The translations under genes were made by a program, and so were the position numbers. Positions 1 to 12,596 of a stretch of DNA of 64,000 nucleotides are shown here, piece by piece. The notes below the pieces were generated by a model. That model did no database searches. It saw nothing but the letters and a program-made list of their open reading frames with translations, and had not been told where the DNA came from. Source of the stretch: Spirogloea muscicola (taxonomy: Eukaryota; Streptophyta; Zygnematophyceae; Spirogloeales; Spirogloeaceae); the NCBI GenBank assembly GCA_009602725.1, contig WELB01000029.1, positions 569,772-633,771 of the forward strand, written 5' to 3'. The first letter of the stretch is position 1; each line of letters begins with the position of its first letter.

Positions 1-3
1 GCG

Positions 4-47
<44 letters not shown>

Positions 48-48
48 G
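1..48. repeat. (GCC)n trinucleotide tract at the left edge
   Basis: The window opens in an almost pure GCC/GGC triplet run. Similar tracts recur at other 5' gene ends in this window (near 12600, 20430, 40915, 48200 and 48650), so this probably marks another GC-rich promoter or first exon cut by the window edge. Confidence 0.9.
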
Positions 49-95
49 AGTTGGTCGCGTGAGGACCAGCTCGGAATTGGTGAACGTTACATTAG

Positions 96-156
96 CCCGC
101 AGTTAGCGCCCAATATGGGCGCTGACCGCCCGCGGTTAGCGCCAAATACGGGCCGC
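96..156. promoter_or_regulatory. Two copies of a short near-palindrome upstream of the kinase gene
   Basis: AGCGCCCAATATGGGCGCT at about 98-118 has perfect 8-base arms around ATA. A diverged copy, TTAGCGCCAAATACGGGCCGCT, follows about 37 bases later. The second copy contains GCGCCAAA, the reverse complement of the E2F core TTTGGCGC. Spacing and symmetry suggest a protein-binding site in the kinase promoter, but the E2F link is inference only. Confidence 0.3.
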
Positions 157-288
157 TGATCTGCGCCGCCGTGGCGCCTGTCGTCCGACGTGGATGCTGC
201 TGATGTGGACAAGGAGTCCATGTCGACGGGCTCGCCGCGCCATGTCAGCAGCTGGAGCCCCGTCCTCACCAAGTCCCCCACCGCCGGC

Positions 289-300
289 CTTTTAGGGTTT
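289..300. promoter_or_regulatory. Telo-box-like motif upstream of the kinase
   Basis: The sequence TTTTAGGGTTTG occurs here; its reverse complement contains AAACCCTAAA, the telo-box known from plant promoters of growth and translation genes. It lies about 470 bases before the proposed start codon. Function in this organism is inference. Confidence 0.3.
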
Positions 301-762
301 GCTCCCTCACCCCCCACTCCCCCGCATCCGCCGCCGCCGCCGCCGCCATCGCCGCCGCCGCCGTGCTTGGCCATGCCGCCGACGCCGCCGTCGCCGCCTT
401 GCCGGAGCGCCTCTGCTTTGCGGAGGCCGCGCTTGTGCCAGCAGCCGAGGTGACCCAGACGGGCCCGGCCTGGCCGCTGCACCACGCCCCCTGCGTTGGT
501 GCAGGAGCTGCCGCGACAGAGGCCTTCGAGTGCGTCTCGGGCCCCACGAGGTTGACGGCGGATCGCTTTGGCCTGGCGGCGACCAGCGCGGCCGAAGGCT
601 GCTCTCTTGCGGACGTTGCCGGCGAGCGCACCATGGCAGCCGCTGCGATGCATCGCCGCCGCCGCAGCCTTGGGCTGGCAGCCAGGCTCGACTCTCGCCG
701 CCGATCCTAGCGGCTGGCGTTGGCGCTGGAGGAGCGCAACATCGCCGCGCTGAGCTGCCGCG

Positions 763-3700
763 ATGCCTCAGTCTTCGTCGTCCGGCCCGATGGCCGGCGT
801 CGCCACTGCCGCCGGCGCTGCCGCCGCCGAGGTGGACCGGAGGCAGTACCCGACGATGGCAGCCGAGTACAGGCTGCTGGAGTCCGTCGGGCAGGGCGTG
901 AGCGCGACTGTGTACAAGGCGCTGTGCATCCCCCTCGGCAACGAGGTCGTGGCCGTCAAGTGCCTCGACCTTGAGCGCTGCAGCGGCACACTGGTGAGCT
1001 GCTGACTTCGAGGCTGGCCTGTAGACTCGACAGCTTCCAAGCGAGCGCCGTCAGGACTCCTCTCAGCTCTCGGGCAGCCGCTGATAGCTTGGCGGCGAGC
1101 GCGCTGGCGGCGAGCAGGAGGAGGTGCGCAAGGAGACGCAGGTCATGAGCTTGCTGCACCACCCGAACCTCGTGCGCGCACACTGCTCCTTTGCCGTCGG
1201 CCAGTTCCTGTGGGTGGTCATGCCCTTCTGTGCTGGCGGCTCCTGCCTCTCCATCATGAAGTCGGCGTTCCCAGACGGCTTCGAGGAGGCCGTCATTGCC
1301 ACCGTCCTCAAGGACACCCTCAAGGGCCTCGAGTACCTGCACAAGCATGGCCACATCCACCGTGACGTTAAGGTGCTGTCTGCATCCCTCACAGCCGTGT
1401 TCTGCAGTCTCTGCTAGTGTTGCGAGCCGTCCATCAAGAGATGCGGCACCTCCTCCATACCTAGGAGTCTGTAGCACTCTTGCATAGTGACCAGCAGTAG
1501 ACACACTTCAATACACCTACTCTAAGCTTCTGAAGGTTGATAGCAAAGGATGTGATCTTGTAAGTGAGTCCGTTGTGCAGGCTGGGAACATCCTCATTGA
1601 CAGCATGGGGAATGTGAAGCTGGCCGACTATGGCGTCTCGGCCGGCATGTTTGATGCCGGTGATCGGCAGCGTGCTCGCAACACCTTCGTTGGCACGCCC
1701 TGCTGGTGCGATTCGTTCCTCTGAATTTGGGGCAATTCACGCTTGAGTCTGAAGATACATACTGTCATTTTGTGGTGTGAGTAATTAACGCAGCTTAATG
1801 GTTGGCATTGTTGACATGGCAATGGAGGAGGATGTATCAATTTATACTTACTTTCTGAACCGTGTTCATGGTTCTGGGGATGCATGGCACCAGGATGGCT
1901 CCAGAGGTCATGGAGCAGCTTCATGGTTACGATTTCAAGTAAGACATTTCAGCATTCAGATGCCAAGCCTATTTCAGGGAACCCTTTAACTGCATTTGCG
2001 ACACTGGCTGTGTAAAGATAATGCTCTTATTGTAAGGGCTTTTGGTGGCTTGCTACATGTACCTGTTTGCCATTATCATAGCATTGATTACTCAGGGATG
2101 TCATTGCCATCTTTTGGTGCCCGCCAGGAAGCTGCATCAACAGAGACTGATACATATGTGCGGTGGGAGTGCAGGGCCGACATCTGGTCATTTGGTATCA
2201 CCGGGCTTGAGCTTGCGCATGGGCATGCGCCTTTCTCCAAGTATCCTCCCATGAAGGTCTGCATATGCAGCGCAGGCCCTCATGTATTGTAGAGGATGAG
2301 GGCTTCCCATGTGCTGCATTGCTATGAGATTTCTTGGCTACTAAGGCGAGCCAGATGTTGTAAAGCTCAAGTGCTTTCCATAGCTCAAGCGCCTTTCACC
2401 AAGGGGGGACCCTTTCTTTCTCCTGTGCTTACTTCAAAGTGAAACAGCTACCTGTTGATCTGGGCTGTTGCTGCTTCTCTTACAACCCTTCTTGATTGCG
2501 GCCAGGTGCTCTTAATGACCTTGCAAAATGCACCTCCAGGTTTAGACCTTGAGCGTGACAAGCGCTTTTCAAAGGTGAGCATGTCTTGCCAAGTATCAGC
2601 TTAGTCTGGCAGGACTCATATTCATAGTGCGCTCAAGATGCACCAGCATTTTTGCTGGTACAGTCGTAGCTTCATACTGATCAGTCTACACAGATTGTAC
2701 TGGGCAATGCTCAAGCCGTTTGTGCACGTGTGTCGGATTGGGTGTTCAGTTGACCTGCTCAATTCGTGCAAAGTGTTTCACTGAACTTCATTCCGTTTTC
2801 ATGGTCCAGTCGTTCAAGGAAATGATTGCCATGTGCCTTGTCAAAGACCCCACAAAGAGGCCGTCAGCAGAGAAATTGCTGAAACACTCCTTCTTCAAGC
2901 AATCCAAGGGCCCTGAGTACTTGGCGCGGAACGTCCTTGAAGGCCTCGCTCCTCTTGCAGAGCGTGTTAAGGCTCTGAAGGTTGCTTTCAGCCAAGTTGG
3001 ACCATTGTAGATAGAGTTGTCTGTTTAGATAGCAAATTGCAGTCTTGCCGCCATGCTTCTGTAGCTCCATGTGGGAAGAATGTAGGATTCAGTTGCTGAA
3101 AATTTGGGCTTCTTGCTTGAAGTCCAGTACAAAAGTAACACAATTATTGCAGAATCTGTTGGTCAATGTATTAGGGAAGTTGCTGGAGCCCTTGAGTTTG
3201 CCAGTACTAAGGATTGGTGTGGTTAATACCGATAAATAGATCAACCAAACATCACTAGCACCTAGATTTTCATCTGTCTGGTGTTTTGCTGTCCAATTAA
3301 CAATTTACTTTGGTGTACACAGGCGAAGGATGAGGCCAGGTTAGCTGCCAAGAAGGTTGCCTTGTCTGAGCAAGAAGAGATATCACAGGCACTTTTTCTC
3401 CCACTCTTGTTGGGTGGCACAGGCAGTCATTGCAATTTTTAAGATCTTGCAAGAGGTGTAGCGCAACAACAAATGCCACATCTTCGTATTGATCTGCTCT
3501 ATGCTATATTCTCCTCTCCTCTCATGCTTTGGCTTCAGTGACTTCTAGGACAAAGAGTGCATCTTATTAACAGCCTCAAGCTGCTCCTCAGAACGAGTAC
3601 AAAAGAGGTGTCAGCAGCTGGAATTTCAACGTGGAAGACCTGAAAACCCAGGCAGCGCTGGTATTGTCCCCTTGCATCGCCAAAGCCTTCAGATTGCTGT

Positions 3701-6700
3701 CGAGATGTGACACGACTGAAGGCATCTGTGTTTTGGCAATAGAGAGGTGCAGTGCAACAGCTTTGGCTCTTTAGTCTATGAAGTACTTTACCAAAGGTCC
3801 AATTTGTTCATGGGATTATAACATCCTTGTAGATGGACGATGATGACAAGTTCACCAAGATAGAGGAGGGGGACGAGAGTGCGGCCTTGCGATCCAGTTC
3901 GCGAAGAGAACCAGACCGTAGTGCAATGACAGCTTCCACAAGCTTGCAGAATTTGGGGCTCGAGGTATGCAATGAGCATATTGGGACTGGTCACTGCGAC
4001 AAGCGGTGACGTCGTCCAGCACCTTAGAGTTCTCTTGTAAAAGATTTCATTCACATGGCTACAATGATGCATGCACCACATCTCGATGTAATGTCTGCCC
4101 TTGCGTTGTTGCAGGCGAGGATGCGTACAAGTCCTCAACCCGTCCTTGTCCCTAAGCCAGTCACTGGCAATGCAAGGCAAGCAGTAGTGGCTTCACACGT
4201 TGCAATGTAATACCTTCAGCTGGGCATGGCAGCTGACTTCTAATTATTCTCCATAAGCTGACCATCATTTGCCTTCCGCATGCAGCAGATCAGCAGCTGT
4301 GGCCATCACCCGGAAAGAGCCCAAACACATGTATGTATCTACTGTTGTTTCTCCCCCCCCCCTCCGATGCCTGAACAGAGTTTGAGAAAGATTGTGCCAA
4401 ATGGGCGGATGTTTCAGACAAAGTTGCTCTTGTGGTATATGCAGAGGTCGATTTGATGTGTTTGAAGACGACACTGGTGAAAGCCCTCCGGAGTGGAAAG
4501 CACAAGAAGTGGCGCAAAGGATGGAAAGGCAAGGGTCAGATAGGGAACGGGAAGTTGAGCGGGAGAGGGAACAGGAGAGAGAGAAGGCAAGGGAGAAGCA
4601 GAAGAGTGGGCCCCTGGACCCGTCTAGGATTTCCTCTGGTCCTAGGCCGCAGTCGAGATCAAGCGAAGGCGACCAGGAGAGGTAGGATACCTGATTCAGA
4701 GGTCAAGGTTCAGAGAATTATCAACTGGGGACTCATGATGTAGCCCCCATGTCCAATGGCCTGCTCCTTGTTATTGTCAACCTTCTTGCCACGTTCTACT
4801 GGCATGACTGAAAGCACTTACAGTTCAAGTCTCACAGGCACCCTCTTGAAGTCCTCTAGCCTGACTGCTTGTTCACCTTTGAGTGCATCATTCAGAAGTG
4901 CAAGGCCAATTCCCATCGACCGCTCTGCATCAGAGCACAAGCTGGTGGAGGAGGGAGGACAGCAGGGCACAGCTTTGCCAGGTATGGAGAAGCCTGCGGC
5001 ATTGCAAAACAAGGACAGAGATTCGAGAAGATCGTTCAGCGGCCCTCTCAACTCCGCGGCAGCGCCAGCTGAGAAGCGGGCTTCAAATGGTGGCCAAGCG
5101 CCTCCAGGTACATTGTGCTTTGCCTGCTGCTTTGGACTTGAACTCAAGGATATAGCTGGCTTGTTTGTCATCAAGTCCTTGCAGGATGTGAGTCCCTCAT
5201 TACGAGTATAGGAACAACCTGTTAGATCTTGTGACATGATGCTGCTTGCAAGAGTGCGTATGCCTTAGCAGATGTTCTGCATCAGTGCCTCCCTCATGCA
5301 CATGCTTGTCATAACAGCGAGCAAGGATGGAGAGGATAGGAGCAAAGGAGCAGGGGCTCCAGTAGTTCAGAGGAAGGGCCGATTCTCAGTTACTTCTGAG
5401 AGCATGGACATGAATCCGGTATGCAGGCATGGAAACACAATTCCTCTTTATATTTGTCTCACTGCAGAGCCTTCTACAGTCGCGACTCACCAATTTGTAT
5501 GTCTGCCTTGCTCAAATCCCAATGTGCAGGATGCGTCTGGGCGCAAGGCGGGAGTCCAGGTTAGCCTCATCCTTTCTGCCTTTCCGCCCCTGATTTTGGT
5601 CACTGCTTGTAAGCCCAAAGTCAACTTGCTATTGGCAAGCTAGCTACTTAGGTGGACTGTAGTCCTAGAAGCGCATTGACCTGCCATGCGTGCAGATTTA
5701 CATCAAGTGCTCTGGCTGCTTGTGTTTCTTAGTCCTCTCAGTAACTGAGTTTGTGCTTACATGCATAACATGCGCGGTTCTTCCAGGGTTCGGCAACAAC
5801 ATCACCCCATGTTAGCAGCAGCACGCTACCGGTGGCAGCCATCATGCCGCACCTGCAAACTCTTATGCAGCATGCATCTGCACAGCAGGTAAATGAGAAG
5901 GGCTTATCCAGCTTGTAAACTCGAGCAATCAGATCTTTCTTCATTTCATTTGCCAATGGGCCATTTGCAATTGCATCTTGCTCCATCGTGCCTGCCACTT
6001 TTTGTTGCAGTAGGCTGTCATGATGTCAATTGTTCTTGAAATACCTTTTGTGTCTCAAGAGTGACCAATCTTTCCTCCATGTGACGCTTTCCACCGCCAG
6101 GAGCTTGTGTTCACCCTCATGAGCAATCTTAGCTCTGGGGATAACCCAATTGGTGAGCGAAGGCGCACCCTCTGTTCCTGCCTTCCTGAATTCTATCACT
6201 GAGTTCTACAAGAGGCAGCAAGTCAAATCACTAGGGCAAAAGAGGGGTCTCCTCTTACTCGTGGGAGAATGGCATCACAGTTTTTCTGTCACCAGTCTTG
6301 TTTGTCAAGGTTGCCAACATAAGCACGGTCTTCCTTGCTCTACAAGGCTGCACCTGCTACACTCATAGAAGTGATAGATATGTGCGTTAAGTGGTGAAAT
6401 TCCTGTGAGTGTACGGAACTGTTAGATTGCACCAGCTGATGAGTGTTGGCGGGGCTGGTCAACTTAGATTCTGAGCCCAATGCCGCATGAGCCCTCTCCT
6501 TAATTGAGCAACTTCACATTTGCAGGACTACGAGGGGTCAATGCACCTTCCAGAGACCGCTTGCGATCAGCCAGTGTGCCAGCCTCACAGGAATACCTGG
6601 TGCGCCTACATTTGACCTCGCTTCTTACGGACCTCATTCTTATACGCACGATGTTACCAGGTTGCCCATTTGTGTACTGCAACAAGCAAACATCGAGCCA

Positions 6701-7680
6701 CCTTCAAGGGTTGTTGCACTACTTGCACAACATACTGGAGGCAGTGCCACCTTGCTGGTCAAAGGTCTGCTTGAATTGCCATATCTACGACCTGGAAGTC
6801 GTCAGTGAGAACTCATCCACTGACGGTTAGTATTTCTGGCTGCGGCTGGTAATGTGACATGCAACAGAATGACATGCAAACCGTGGATTGTGAAAGGGAG
6901 CTAATGCTGCAGGTTACTGATCTTCAGGCCAGGTCAGTCAGAATATACTGGCAGTGAGTCTATCTGAAACTCTGTTTAAGCAGAAATGCATGTACCTGGC
7001 AGCTGTCACTCTGGTCATCTAACAGGGTCATAGCAGAAAATTTTGTGGTGTTAGCAGCTGAAGCTACATGAAATTTGTTGATGTATACTATGACAGTCCA
7101 AGCGATTAGAGTCGCAACATTGGAGGTCTGATAGCACTCACTGTCGCATTCACCTGGGACGGTTTAGTTGCTCCACTAGTCGTGAATAGTAGTAAGCAAA
7201 ACAGATTTTAGTAAGAGCCAGGGTCTGACGAAGGGATGCATCCTCAAACGTGCAGGAATTCTGCATTGATGGAGGAGCTGCAAAAGCTCAAGCTTCGGAA
7301 TGTTCAGGTGCCTTGCTTAGCGTAATGGTTTGTTCTCAGTTCTGCTGGACAATGCACAAGCTTCGCGAAGCTTCATGTCTCATCTTGTCACTGCAAGCGT
7401 AAGTTGCATGCATTCAGTGCTTCCTGAGTGGTCTGCAATGGCTATGCTAAATGAAGCCCCAACCTCGAAGTCAATTATGGCTAACTGTGACCTCATTCCC
7501 GTCTTGCCAGACTCATAAGGTCATCAGTCTCCTTCCTAGTCTAGTGCTGCATGGGCTCCAGTCTCTAAGCGGGGGCCATTTCTGTCATAGATGGAGCGTC
7601 AATTGAATGCGTATTCCAACAAGGAAGAGGAGGCACGAATTCGTCGAGAGGAGGCTGCCAGGGAGGATGACTGTAGATAG
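763..7680 (+). CDS. STE20-family protein kinase, GCK-VI / OSR1-SPAK-BLUS1-like
   Basis: Ser/Thr kinase related to animal OSR1/SPAK and plant BLUS1-type kinases, which act on ion transport and stomatal or stress signalling. About 20 exons. Exon 1 (763-993) has the glycine loop [12 protein letters not shown] and catalytic lysine VAVKCL. Exon 2 (1118-1372) carries HIHRDVK, exon 3 (1581-1705) AGNILID, with LADYGVS in place of DFG, and the activation segment [12 protein letters not shown] is at 1894, ADIWSFGIT at 2175, and the lobe ends with [18 protein letters not shown] near 2850. The plant-type tail follows: [11 protein letters not shown] (3.6 kb), an acidic/arginine-rich segment (4.4-4.7 kb), KGRFSVTSE (about 5370) and coiled-coil exons at 6868-6935, 7256-7307 and 7591-7680 ending at TAG. 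Two introns (donors at 3389 and 4177) appear to be GC-AG. Exons between 4.8 and 6.8 kb are less certain; splicing around 6526-6807 has two possible frames. A tail exon near 8895-8950 is possible. The DYG variant is odd but may be tolerated. Confidence 0.88.
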
Positions 7681-7833
7681 GATAGGGCAATGTGGTACTG
7701 TGCATGTGATACATGCGGGTGACATTGACATGCCTTGCTTGGCATTTCATTACTGTAGGCTAGCTTAGCCCGACGATGAGGCACTGTGTGACTCTGTAGG
7801 ACTGTGACAGGAAACCCATGATTGCTTGATATA

Positions 7834-8150
7834 CACAGTCTCATGGCTGTATATTGTGAAGATGTGATGCAGCTCTGAGGTGGAAGCCAACTTCACGCAG
7901 TTGAGAACGCAATTGAGAGACTTGATAGTCGACGATTGGTGACGGCTTCCCTGTGAAGGAAACTATGGGTACTGATGGCTTTCTGGGAGCTGAAAAGGGT
8001 CTAAGAGATCTTTACACAGCCTCATGAATGTAGGTTTATAGAGATGTGATGCAGTTAGTAGACAGTAGACGACTCAACCGTTAGAGAAGGTTGAACATTC
8101 AACAGCTGGTGACAGCTTGCAGGTAAACTGTGATACCGTGGGTACCTTGG
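7834..8150. repeat. Imperfect tandem duplication, about 180 bases per unit
   Basis: ACACAGTCTCATGGCTGTA at 7834 resembles ACACAGCCTCATGAATGTA at 8016, and both are followed by GATGTGATGCAG. GGTGACGGCTT near 7940 matches GGTGACAGCTT near 8112, each followed by a CTATGGGTAC or CCGTGGGTAC stretch. Order and spacing are preserved, so this is an old local duplication rather than chance similarity. Confidence 0.55.
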
Positions 8151-8766
8151 GGGCTTGCTTTGGCAAACTGCATTATTTCAGCATCCACATGCTTAGACTG
8201 GCACACATTCCGATCCACCATGAAGATATGATTTCTATCCTTGTGGATGTATGCGTATTTTCAATGTTACCCGTTTTCTGGTTGTAACAATATGACTACT
8301 GCAGTATAAGGCACTCCACATCCTTGTGTGAAGTAGACCCGTGCCGCACACCAGCCAAGGGTTCATCAGGGTGCGTGCACACATAACTTGACCCTGCCAA
8401 GACCCCCTCCATGACATCCTTCTTGCTGGAGTCCTGGGACGACATCACTTGGATTAGTATGAGCAGGAGCACGCAATATGACCATGCTGCATAGAGTGCA
8501 TAGCATGTACCTTTCCTATATGTTGGTCTCATTTGGCACAAGTTGGGCAGCTTGAGATGTTGCTGTGGCCGCTGGTCTTCATGTGTGGCCTGCTGTTGGC
8601 CTGCAAACGCAGTCGCTATATCTGATATTCTTGGTTGCTCACATCTCCATCCACGGCACTACATGTACGTACTTTATCGTGAACAACAACATTGTGCTTC
8701 AGCCTGGAGGCACAGAAAATGCTGCAGCCAGATTATCAAAGTCACTGTCCTTTCTAGTAACAAGCG

Positions 8767-8827
8767 CGAGACGCAGTATCTGTGATGGCGCACAGCCAGC
8801 AAGACGCATTACCTGTAATGGCACGCA
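8767..8827. repeat. Two-copy short tandem repeat plus ATGAGC array
   Basis: The unit AGACGCAgTATCTGTgATGGC followed by GCACAGCC is repeated with changes about 33 bases later (AGACGCATTACCTGTAATGGC, then ACGCAGCC). A run of ATGAGC/CATGAG hexamers follows at 8830-8860. No coding meaning is evident. Confidence 0.5.
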
Positions 8828-10033
8828 GCCATGAGCAGCATGAGCATGAGCATGAGCACTTGCAGGCTCAACTTTGACCTGTACGTCCTGAGCTTGCAGA
8901 GGGACTGACCAAGCTGAAAGCTGCAGTAGCTTTGGACGAAACCACTTAGCTGCAGACGGGATGCTGAGCTTGGTCTACTTACGTCCCTGACATGGCACAG
9001 ACCCAAGCCCACACTGCTTTCACGTCAATCCACATCATACTTTGCTTGCTTAGGCAAACACAGCAAAAGTGGTCACTTATTAGTTGGATGGTTGCAGGCG
9101 GCAAGCAATCCTTGTGAAGAGCGCCAAGTTTGTACCAAGTAGGAACCAGACATGCCAGCAACTTGATCTACTTTGCAGTTTCTCAGGCATCTCGTTGGAA
9201 AGTGGCCACATAAGTGCACTCATAATCAGCAGTCCATACACCCATGTCACATGAAGCTTCACATAGCCGAGCTTGCCCTCTAAGCAAACCCGTCGGTCCA
9301 GGCAATAAGCTCCTCAACAAGGACCACTGTGCAGGATTGCAAGCCAATGTGATATAACATGCTCAAAATGAACCACCTTATCGGAAGACCACCATTTGCT
9401 GGTGTCAATTGCTTCCACAGCTCGTGAGGGACCAGTATTTGGCATCATGCAGCTACACCTCGAGGGCTCCTCTCGACGGTGGCTGTTTCAGCAGTCTTGG
9501 ACGCACTACTCCAGGTGCGAAGCACTTCAATGCCACCGTGGATCCTTAAGTGACCACATCCGTGCTATGAAACTGATTTGCGCTCCAGAGACATTGCTAA
9601 GACTCAGGCAACAGCTCGAGCGCAGCCGCTGCTTGTGACAATGGACGCCGCTGCTCCACTGTAGAGACGGTGTACTTCTGGCTCACAGCTTAATCAGCCA
9701 TCTGGAGAGCAGATAGCTCATCTACATGTGCTGCACAGAAAATTGACAAACGTAGCTCAGGATGCTGCGCAATCATTGAATTTCCACACTTTCATGGCTT
9801 TCTCCACGTTGAGCAACTGTCCGCGCCTACAAAGCCTCACCAGCGGGCATGATATAGGAAATTGACCTACACCAGTCATGTCATTCCCTTCATCACTGGT
9901 GCCATCAAGAAGCTTGTCAGTGCACCGGCGCGGAGCAAGAGCAAGTGCTGCTCTGCCGGGATAGACGTCGCTCGTAGTGGCCAGGTCGTAAAGCGAGCCG
10001 CTCGCTGCACCTCAATATGCATCACGGTGGCAA

Positions 10034-11745
10034 TCACTGCCGCGTGCTCTGCAGCTCCTCCTCCAGGATTGACATGACCTCCTCCACCCTGCACAATGCC
10101 GTTGGCCCAGACAGAGTGACCCAATTGTCCTCAACTCGCCATGTCATCTGCACACAATCCTGTCAACTGAGGCAACTCCTTGACGTGCTTACGGTCACAC
10201 GGCTGAGGAGAAGGGCTTGCATATAGCATCAGAAGATTCAGCTTCACATGGTTGCAAACAAGGACGCCCAACAATGAATGGGCAGCTCATCAGTGCTTCC
10301 CAAACGGACTCGACCATATCAGAGTCAGCAGCTGCCACATGGACAACCTGGATAGAGAAGGCCCAGGGCCTAAGCCCTGAACCCTGCTGTTAGGGACCAG
10401 ATGTGGCCGGGCGAGGACAGGCACCTGCGCTTGTCGATGTGCACTTCAGCAATCCACGCCGTCAGGCAGACCTGCCAGAGCGGGGGGCCGCAAGAAGACA
10501 TTCGCGAACTCAGCAAGCACCATCACAGCACGAGCGCGACCCGCGTGGAGCGGAGATGGGGGCGAGCCTGCACCTGCAGGCTGTCTCTGCTCAGCCGGCC
10601 CGCCACTGCACCACTTCCAGCGGCGCTGCCAGCTGCAGCACCCTTGTTGGCCTCAGCGGCAGCCATACAAGCTGGCGGCTGCATCGCAAGCTGCAACTGC
10701 TCCTGGGATTGCAGCAATCAGTCGGCATCTGTCAGTCATACGAGGACCTCGTGGCAGCAATGGCTAGGCGGCAGTGCAGCATTGTGAGCTGAGAAGGGTC
10801 AAGCTAGTCCCTCACCTTCACGACGAGCTCCTGGCGGTGCATGGCCGCAATCTCTGCCGCCCAAGCCACTGCGCCAAGTCTGCAATCTCATTAAAAGACT
10901 GCCAGATCAGGATACAAGTTAGATAATCTAAACTATCTAAGATTGAGCATTAGGCTCAATACCTGCAATACCTGTCTAAGGGACTTGAGGCATGACTGAT
11001 TGGCTGTACCGCCCACTCACCGAATGCGGCAAGCGGATAGCACGTGTACACAGCAAAGTTGCCATTGCCACCGCTGGCGTAGTCCCCAGGCCCGGCCAAG
11101 CCGGCGCAAACCTCCTCCACCTCAGCGAGACAGGTGCGCAGCCCTCCCGCCGCGGCCTCGAGCTCGTCGACTACGTGGGCCTGCAGCCGTCGCCAACTCG
11201 TTGGCTACCTGGTCATGGCAGTGGGCCTGGCAGGGGGCCTCTCACCAAAGAACGTGCCCAAGAAACACATGAGCCCTAAACCCTAACCCCCAAAGCTCCT
11301 AAACCCTAAAACTAACCCTAATTCCACTGCTTAAGGTCGCCGCTGAGCAGTGGATGTGTCAGGCTGAGCCCTCCTTGTCACCATTCACCTCAAAGCACAT
11401 CTACAGTCTCCTGACTTGAACCCTAATCACTCGACTGACCCATTCAAGCACTAGCACGGAGACAGTCGCCATTATTGGTTGACATTTTGCGATCAGTGCC
11501 TAACAGAATGCCATTCCGAGCTCGGAGCGTTACCAGGTCGAGGCAGGCCGCATGCAGCTGCGCCGCGTGCGCCGCCTGCGGCGGCAGAGGCGGCGCGGCT
11601 CCGCCTCAGCGACGGGCCGAGAGCTCGTCGGCCGCATGCTGTGACGGCGGCACTTGATGGCCGGAGCCCGCACCTGCGCCCGGCGCAGCTTGGCGACCGC
11701 CGCGCCTCGCAGGCCGCGGACGTCCGCCAGCACGCCCAGGTCCAT
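10034..11745 (-). CDS. CINP-like (CDK2-interacting protein) gene, probable
   Basis: This gene is recognised from several small exons rather than one long frame. Reading the - strand: PAMDLGVLADVRGL with splice donor after RRAQ (near 11680); an exon at about 11026-11175 with HVVDELEAAAGGLRTCLAEV and NFAVYTCYPLAAF; WAAEIAAMHRQELVVK (about 10815-10865); a following exon beginning EQLQLAMQ; VCLTAWIAEVHIDKRR (about 10425-10475); DSDMVESVWEALMSC (about 10290-10330); and a last exon 10038-10147 with VEEVMSILEEELQ, stop at 10034. The pattern of a coiled coil, a W/YP-L-F motif, EM-R-EL-LK and then a helical W-x-x-E segment resembles CINP, which in animals binds CDK2/CDC7 and ATRIP in replication-checkpoint control. 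The family call rests on pattern memory and exon order. The first exon abuts a gap, so the N terminus may be incomplete. Confidence 0.45.
11275..11331. repeat. Degenerate plant-type telomere repeats, (CCCTAAA)n-like
   Basis: CCCTAAACCCTAACCCC is followed by CCTAAACCCTAAAACTAACCCTAA, a mix of perfect and broken CCCTAAA heptamers. It lies in an intron or 5' flank of the CINP-like gene, in an otherwise ordinary coding region, so it is an interstitial tract and not a chromosome end. Confidence 0.75.
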
Positions 11746-11835
11746 GGCCGGCAGGTAGCTGCCGCCGCCAGGAGGGAGCGCGCGGCCAGGTGAGCGCCGC
11801 CGCAGGCGAAGGGGGCGGCGTCAAGCGCCGTCGCC

Positions 11836-12596
<761 letters not shown>

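Larger units (their letters stand above)
7681..10033. other. Intergenic or 3' region with no gene recognised
   Basis: About 2.3 kb without a convincing gene. It contains an imperfect 180-base duplication (7834-8150) and a short tandem repeat (8767-8827). A short + strand open stretch ending at a TAG near 8950 (residues GLTKLKAAVALDETT after an AG acceptor) could be a terminal exon of the upstream kinase, but I cannot connect it. The rest may be kinase 3' UTR or unannotated exons. Confidence 0.4.

Noticed and set aside
87-653. 188-codon minus-strand frame at the left edge
   Set aside because: A GC-rich open frame with Gly-rich low complexity and no recognisable domain, overlapping equally open plus frames. 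Composition alone explains it.
9880-10030. A further minus-strand coding exon below the CINP-like stop
   Set aside because: It would need an intron of only about 33 bases. The last exon already ends in frame at TGA 10034.
11275-11331. A true chromosome end
   Set aside because: The repeats are degenerate, short and flanked by genes on both sides.
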